Source: Pseudomonadales bacterium (GTDB taxonomy: Bacteria > Pseudomonadota > Gammaproteobacteria > Pseudomonadales > Halieaceae). From it: a DNA stretch of 64,000 bases. The stretch covers positions 62,001-126,000 of the forward strand of contig JACKNV010000002.1 in NCBI GenBank assembly GCA_024234735.1. The letters are read 5' to 3'. Positions 59,752-64,000 of the stretch are shown piece by piece (within the stretch, counting starts at the first letter, position 1; the number at the start of each line of letters is the position of its first letter). The translations under genes and the position numbers were made by a program. A model generated the notes under the pieces. It worked only from the letters and a program-made list of their open reading frames with translations, searched no databases and was not told the origin of the DNA.

Positions 59752-59768
59752 TAGAAGGGGGGCCGAAC

Positions 59769-59786
59769 CAGAGCCCCGGGGCTCTG
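59769..59786. terminator. Palindrome between convergent genes
   Basis: CAGAGCCCC/GGGGCTCTG at 59,769-59,786, loopless perfect palindrome 17 bp after the Rieske stop. A candidate bidirectional stem-loop; no T-run. Confidence 0.4.
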
Positions 59787-59836
59787 TGGTCGCGACCTTC
59801 CCTGCAAAAACCCGAGGTGCCGCCTACAAGCCGGGC

Positions 59837-60163
59837 TCAGGTGTCGGCGAAGTCGCACTGCCTGTTGGCGAGTCGCACCAGGGCGTCCGTGTCCTTGCTG
59901 TCCAGCAGGCTGCTGAAGCGCGCCTTGCCGGCTTCGTACTGCTCCTGCACCAGCTCGCCGCGCTGGAACTCGGTCTCCACCACCGTGTTCCAACTCAGCC
60001 ACAGCTGGATGCGCGACAGGTCCTCGACCGGCAGGGCGGCCAGGCCGGCGAACACGAAACCCTTGCAGTAACTGTAGCTTTCCCGCTGATGCCTGTCCCA
60101 GGGCCATTCGAAGGCCTGGGCGGAGCCGGTGACGAGCAGCAGGGCGAGTAGCAGACGCTTCAT
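59837..60163 (-). CDS. Small secreted hypothetical protein
   Basis: 108 aa. Signal peptide MKRLLLALLLVTGSAQAF, then EWPWDRHQRESYSYCKGFVF and a cysteine near the end (NRQCDFADT), likely an exported 88-residue protein with one disulfide. SD (AGGAGTGC) precedes the ATG. Not recognised. The thiolase gene (stop at 60,260) lies just upstream on the same strand. Confidence 0.78.
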   Translation of the reverse strand: MKRLLLALLLVTGSAQAFEWPWDRHQRESYSYCKGFVFAGLAALPVEDLSRIQLWLSWNTVVETEFQRGELVQEQYEAGKARFSSLLDSKDTDALVRLANRQCDFADT

Positions 60164-60259
60164 GGGGCACTCCTTGTCGGGTCAGGGCTCTACCATAGAA
60201 CGAGCGGGGGGGATTTGCCAGTGGCACCCGCTGCACGGCACCCGCTCCCGCGCTGCCCC

Positions 60260-61831
60260 TCAGGCATCCGGCACGAACAGGTTTTTGCCCTCTCTCGAGC
60301 TGGCGATTCCCGCTGCACCCAGCATATCGCGCGCCATCATGGCCTGCAGGGTCGCACTATCGTCCGGGGTCTCGGCGATGAAGCGGGTGCCGTCCGCCAG
60401 GCGGCCGATGACGATGCCGCGCTCAGGCCCCTGGTGGCCGTTGAGTACCGTGTAGGTCTCGACGGTGGCCGGCCCCTCCGGGGTTTCGGTAAAGGCGGGG
60501 TGCGCCTGCTCGAGAATCTCCCCCTGGTACTGGGCCGGGTCCCTGCGTTGCCAGGGGTGGGCGGGCGGGGCCGTGGAGTAGATGCCGACCGAGTGCTTGG
60601 TGAGAAACCAGCCATTGGCATTCAACAGGCCGAACTTGCCCGGGTGTTCCCGCAAGCGCGCCATCATATGGGCGATGGCATGCAGCACGTAGTTGTTTCC
60701 CGGCCCGCCGAAGTAGGGCAGTCCGCCGGTCAGGGTGAGACCCCGCGGATCATTCCAGGCAATGCCCAACTCGTCGCAGGCGATCTGCACCGCGCAGGGG
60801 AAGCAGCTGTAGAGATCCAGGAAGTCCATATCCGCAATGGTCTTGCCGGCCATGGCGAGGGCCTCCCGGCCGGCAGCGCGCAACGCCGGAGAGGAACTGT
60901 AATCCACCCGCTCCGACAGGTGCCACAGTTCATTGGCGTCCCCGCAGCCGTGCAGGTAGACCATGCGCTCCTCCGGGACGCCCAGTTCCCGGGCTTTTTC
61001 CAGCGAGGTCATGATGACCGCCGCGCCCATGTTGACCTCGATAATGGCGTTCAGGTACTTGGTGTAGGGGAAGCCCACGTAGCGGTTTTTGTCGCCGGGT
61101 TCGGCCAGCTCCGCGGCGGAGCGCTCCACCGGGAACCAGGCGAGGGGGTTGGCGGCGGCCACCCGGGTGAAGGGGTGGAACAGTTCGCCCATGCGCCGAC
61201 GGTGCTGCTCCAGGTCCAGCCCGTACTTGCCCCGCAGGGCATTTTCGAACAGGGGGTAGACAGAGGCGGGCAGCTGCAGGCCGTGGGCGACTTCATGCGC
61301 GTTGGCGGGCAGGCGTTCGGGGCCGTCGCGCGCCGGGTCCTCGCCGGCATCGAGCTGCCAGGCGTCGATATCCAGGCCCTGCAGCAGGCGGCCGATCATG
61401 GCCTTGAGGGCCTCGGCACCGGCCAGCAGCACCGCCGAGCACGCCCCCCGGGCGATCTGCTCGGCGTGGCGATTGACCAGCATCTGCGGGGTGTTGCCCC
61501 CGGTGGTGCCATACAGGGTCTGCGCCGGCGCAATGCCCAGCGCCCGGCACAGGCTCAGCGGCACGTTGCGGTAGCCTTGTATTCCCAGGTCGCCCGTCTC
61601 GGGGCTGTCCACGGTCATGCCGATGGCCACTACCCGGTCCAGGCACTGCAGCAGCGCGTCTCCAGGGCCGGCATCGGCGGCGGCCCTGCGGGCGGCCTCG
61701 CTCATGAGTTCCAGCGGCGATGCCGCCTCCTGCGGCGGGCGCCGGTCGGTCAGCTGGCCGCAGCCGATCAGTACGGGGGTGTTTCCCGGGGCGGAGCCTG
61801 CCGCGGACGATTTATGCTGTATGTCTGTCAC
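60260..61831 (-). CDS. Thiolase-like protein (acetyl-CoA acetyltransferase family, SCP-x type)
   Basis: 523-aa thiolase-superfamily protein. The N-terminal domain has GCGQLTDRRPPQEAASPLEL and the segment VVAIGMTVDSPETGDLGIQG; the active-site Cys position appears to be replaced (LYGTTGGNTPQMLVNRHAEQ). The C-terminal domain contains LDLYSCFPCAVQIACDELGI, a candidate Cys-His pair, and a DUF35/OB-like tail. The fold matches the bacterial SCP-x/acetyl-CoA acetyltransferase group used in sterol or fatty-acid side-chain degradation; a canonical acetyl-CoA acetyltransferase is less likely. Substrate not known. Confidence 0.85.
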   Translation of the reverse strand: MTDIQHKSSAAGSAPGNTPVLIGCGQLTDRRPPQEAASPLELMSEAARRAAADAGPGDALLQCLDRVVAIGMTVDSPETGDLGIQGYRNVPLSLCRALGIAPAQTLYGTTGGNTPQMLVNRHAEQIARGACSAVLLAGAEALKAMIGRLLQGLDIDAWQLDAGEDPARDGPERLPANAHEVAHGLQLPASVYPLFENALRGKYGLDLEQHRRRMGELFHPFTRVAAANPLAWFPVERSAAELAEPGDKNRYVGFPYTKYLNAIIEVNMGAAVIMTSLEKARELGVPEERMVYLHGCGDANELWHLSERVDYSSSPALRAAGREALAMAGKTIADMDFLDLYSCFPCAVQIACDELGIAWNDPRGLTLTGGLPYFGGPGNNYVLHAIAHMMARLREHPGKFGLLNANGWFLTKHSVGIYSTAPPAHPWQRRDPAQYQGEILEQAHPAFTETPEGPATVETYTVLNGHQGPERGIVIGRLADGTRFIAETPDDSATLQAMMARDMLGAAGIASSREGKNLFVPDA

Positions 61832-61907
61832 CTGTCTCTTTCCGTGTTTTCAACCCGGGTTGCTGTAGCGATCTGCCGGCCTGCCCGGGGCCGTTGTCCT
61901 GCGACTA

Positions 61908-63038
61908 TCAGTCCAGTTGCATCCGCTCGACGATTTCCCCGAGTTCGCCGTTGGCCCGCATACGTTCGATATCCAGCTCAAGCCGGGCGGCGGCCTCAGG
62001 GTCTGGTTCGCTTATGATGAAACGCAGCGCTTCATCGCGGAAAACCACTTCATCGGCAATGTCCAGGTCATTGCTGCGGATCATGCCCTTGAGCGAATCC
62101 ACATACTCCTGGCCTCGCTCCGAATACTTGACCAGGCCGTCTGCCAGTGCCAGCGAATCCAGCGGTTCACCTGCGGCGCGCCGCTCGGCCCGCAGGCGCC
62201 GGAAGTCCTCGTAGGCGGGGTGTGACATCAGGTTGATGTAGTACCCTCGGACACTGTCGAAGGGCCAGTCGAAGGCCTTGATCTGGTGATTACCCAGGCT
62301 CTTGCGCTGCTTGCCGGGGACGATGCCATCACCCTTGTAGGTCCACTGGCCGAACAGGGAGTTGCCCTGCACCGCGAAGCGCGAGGTGCCATAGCCACTT
62401 TCGTAGGCGGCCTGCCCCAGGGCCAGGCCGGCGGGCACCACGTCTACCTGGTACAACAGTTTAGAGATCATGCCGGCCAGTTCGGGGCCGTTGTTGGCCA
62501 GGGCGTCGCTGTACTGCGCTGCTTCGTCGGGCAGCAGAATCGCCAGGCGCTGCAGCAGCGCCAGACTTTCCGGAGAGACGGCACCGTCGCTGTCGAGTTC
62601 GTTTTGCGCCTGCTGCAGCCCGTCCCGGAACTCCAGTACCCTGGCGTTGGCATGCATGACCAGCGGCAGCATCAGGCGGTAAAAGAGCTGCTTTTTCTGT
62701 GGTACCGTCAGCTCCTGGGCGGCGGCACTCCAGGCCGGGTTGATTCCGGCCAGGATTACATGCGGCGCCTTGAGTGGCTCCTCGCGATTGACGTCCCCCC
62801 ACCAGTTCTCCGACTGCAGCCAGGCCTCGACCGCCTCCGGACCGCTGAGCACGATCACTTCGGGCAGTGCGGGTGGTTCCGGTTCCGCGGCAGGGGGTGC
62901 CTCCGGGCTCGCTTGCACAACCGCAACCGGCTCCGTTGCCTGCGCGGTGGATGGCGGCTCGGCCCGGGAACAGGCGGTTGTGATGACCGTGCCCAGCAGC
63001 AACGGAATCAGGGGGCGATACAGTTTGGGTGAATGCAT
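61908..63038 (-). CDS. Bax-like glucosaminidase-domain lipoprotein
   Basis: 376 aa from ATG 63,038. A lipoprotein signal ends GTVITTACSRA (lipobox TTAC), then a Pro/Ala/Glu-rich linker. The catalytic domain shows LALGQAAYESGYGTSRFAVQ with the catalytic Glu, and GNSLFGQWTYKGDGIVPGKQ, the glucosaminidase/peptidoglycan-hydrolase signature of the Bax (GH73-like) group, which cuts N-acetylglucosamine links in the cell wall. C-terminal helices contain YINLMSHPAYEDFRRLRAER. The longer frame to 63,146 has no signal peptide at its start. It is divergent from the ferredoxin/kor operon. Confidence 0.88.
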   Translation of the reverse strand: MHSPKLYRPLIPLLLGTVITTACSRAEPPSTAQATEPVAVVQASPEAPPAAEPEPPALPEVIVLSGPEAVEAWLQSENWWGDVNREEPLKAPHVILAGINPAWSAAAQELTVPQKKQLFYRLMLPLVMHANARVLEFRDGLQQAQNELDSDGAVSPESLALLQRLAILLPDEAAQYSDALANNGPELAGMISKLLYQVDVVPAGLALGQAAYESGYGTSRFAVQGNSLFGQWTYKGDGIVPGKQRKSLGNHQIKAFDWPFDSVRGYYINLMSHPAYEDFRRLRAERRAAGEPLDSLALADGLVKYSERGQEYVDSLKGMIRSNDLDIADEVVFRDEALRFIISEPDPEAAARLELDIERMRANGELGEIVERMQLD

Positions 63039-63245
63039 GACCTCTCTCGCACTGTGATGTGACCAGACCCCTGGTGGGTGCCGCGTCAATGAACGATATA
63101 GCCCGGCCGACCCGCGATTGGCGACGAACATGCAGAAACGGTGCAAGGCGCTACGATGCTACCTGTGGGGAATTGTAAGTCAACGGAAAGGTAGCATGGG
63201 ACTTGTGGGGATTTATTGATCTATATCCAGGCCGGGCCGACGACT

Positions 63246-63274
63246 TTCGCCAATAATCGGCCACAGCCTATAAT
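63246..63274 (+). promoter_or_regulatory. Candidate promoter of the kor operon
   Basis: TATAAT at 63,269-63,274, 17 bp after a weak -35 (TTCGCC, 63,246-63,251), about 30 bp before the GTG start of the ferredoxin-like gene. Confidence 0.35.
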
Positions 63275-63303
63275 GTGTTGCGACTGGCGAAGAGGGGGCC
63301 CGC

Positions 63304-63612
63304 GTGGCGACGATCCGCACAAATCGGCAACCCATGGACATGGAGCGGGCACATATCCCCCAGGGGGAGGTGCATGTCATCCCGGAGCGCTGTAAGGAGT
63401 GCGGCTTCTGTGTGGGTTACTGCCCCGAGCAGGTACTGGCGTTCTCCCAGGAAATCAATGCCAAGGGATACCACTATCCGGTACTCGCCGAACACAAGGA
63501 AGACGCCTGTGTGCACTGCGGTTTCTGCAACCTGATCTGCCCCGAGCTGGCGATTTTCACCGTCGAGATCGCCCGTCAGGGCGGTTCCGGGAGTGCGGGG
63601 AGCCAGGAGTGA
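63304..63612 (+). CDS. 4Fe-4S ferredoxin-type subunit of a 2-oxoacid oxidoreductase (KorD-like)
   Basis: 102 aa with GTG start. Two Cys-rich clusters, CKECGFCVGYCPEQVL and CVHCGFCNLICPE, each matching CxxCxxCxxxCP, carry two [4Fe-4S] clusters. It transfers electrons from the 2-oxoacid oxidoreductase to ferredoxin. The GTG start of the following gene overlaps its TGA (63,609-63,612). A GAGGGGG SD precedes the start. Confidence 0.92.
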   Translation: MATIRTNRQPMDMERAHIPQGEVHVIPERCKECGFCVGYCPEQVLAFSQEINAKGYHYPVLAEHKEDACVHCGFCNLICPELAIFTVEIARQGGSGSAGSQE

Positions 63613-64000
63613 GTGACGCCCCGCAGCGCGAGCAACGCGTGCTCAGTGGCACCCACTTCATGCTGGGTGACCACGCCTGTGCCGAGGGCGCCCTGGCCGG
63701 CGGTGTGGATTACTTTGGCGGCTACCCGATTACCCCCTCCACCGAGATCGCCGAGCGGCTGGCCCGCCGCCTGCCCGCGGTGGGCGGCAAGTACGTGCAG
63801 ATGGAAGACGAACTGGGCAGCATCATGTCCATTCTCGGCGCTTCCGCGGCCGGCGCCCGCAGCCTGACGGCCACCTCGGGCCCGGGCTTCAGCCTGATGA
63901 TGGAGAGTATCGGGCTGGCGGCGATGATGGAGCTGCCCTGCGTGATCGTCGACGTGCAGCGGGCCTCGCCCTCCACCGGACTGCCCACCATGGTCGGCCA
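63609..64000 (+). CDS. korA: 2-oxoacid:ferredoxin oxidoreductase alpha subunit (3' end beyond window)
   Basis: GTG start overlapping the previous stop; 130 codons visible. MLGDHACAEGALAGGVDYFG then GYPITPSTEIAERLARRLPA is the KorA/PorA N-terminal pyrimidine-binding domain. KYVQMEDELGSIMSILGASA with the glutamate of the active site and ARSLTATSGPGFSLMMESIG, the conserved GPG loop, follow. The enzyme oxidatively decarboxylates 2-oxoglutarate, or another 2-oxoacid, to acyl-CoA with ferredoxin as acceptor. The beta subunit should follow just outside the window. Confidence 0.94.
   Translation, partial: MSDAPQREQRVLSGTHFMLGDHACAEGALAGGVDYFGGYPITPSTEIAERLARRLPAVGGKYVQMEDELGSIMSILGASAAGARSLTATSGPGFSLMMESIGLAAMMELPCVIVDVQRASPSTGLPTMVG

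Noticed and set aside
60215..62017. 600-aa plus-strand open frame
   Set aside because: Antisense shadow of the thiolase-like gene (60,260-61,831), which has real motifs; the plus frame has none.

Overview
The window looks like a chromosomal segment of a GC-rich, lipid- and aromatic-degrading marine gammaproteobacterium. Two WS/DGAT acyltransferases, an RND pump, a PA2778-type cysteine peptidase, a TonB-dependent receptor, meta-cleavage and Rieske genes and a ferredoxin-dependent 2-oxoacid oxidoreductase fit the Cellvibrionales (Halieaceae/Spongiibacteraceae) best. That placement is inferred from gene content only.

Left arm (1-37,450), ordinary chromosome. It holds a WS/DGAT gene cut by the window edge, a beta-helix membrane protein, an alpha/beta hydrolase, a TetR gene divergent from a two-adaptor RND efflux operon, a DUF169 gene, a Fur-box-linked small gene, lipoproteins, and a second WS/DGAT with a Lys/Ala histone-like tail. 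After an LLM oxidoreductase and a DUF2860 outer-membrane protein comes a compact aromatic module: flavin hydroxylase, FAH hydrolase and two-domain VOC dioxygenase, with a divergent TetR gene. Then follow a beta-lactamase-fold esterase, an acyl-CoA synthetase, a methyltransferase, an alkyl-sulfatase, a DUF1254 protein, an AGPS-like flavoprotein and a type-B carboxylesterase. The arm ends at tRNA-Arg(ACG).

Accessory island (about 37,560-53,390). Directly after the tRNA come a frameshifted IS481-type element, two near-identical IS1111-type (IS110 family) elements 13,021 bp apart, an ISL3 remnant fused to a dam fragment, and an IS3-type element. Between the IS1111 copies lies cargo of lower GC and different codon use: an unknown 260-aa gene, hipBA, and an apparent operon encoding a SMEK-domain protein and a short prokaryotic Argonaute. 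Several small plasmid/ICE-type genes follow, some truncated by IS elements. The SMEK gene carries an in-frame TAA, beyond which the same frame continues as an APAZ-like region that overlaps the Argonaute start by ATGA. This is the most interesting system here: a candidate short-pAgo defence system with a SMEK (nuclease-like) effector, immediately downstream of a HipBA toxin-antitoxin pair with three evenly phased operators. The IS1111 3' ends hold a hairpin flanked by two short words that also occur just outside each end of the element, as expected of a bridge RNA.

Right arm (53,430-64,000), chromosome again: MDR dehydrogenase, ACC deaminase/D-cysteine desulfhydrase family enzyme, TonB-dependent receptor, Rieske oxygenase, small secreted protein, thiolase-like protein, Bax-like glucosaminidase lipoprotein, and the start of a korD/korA operon cut by the window end.
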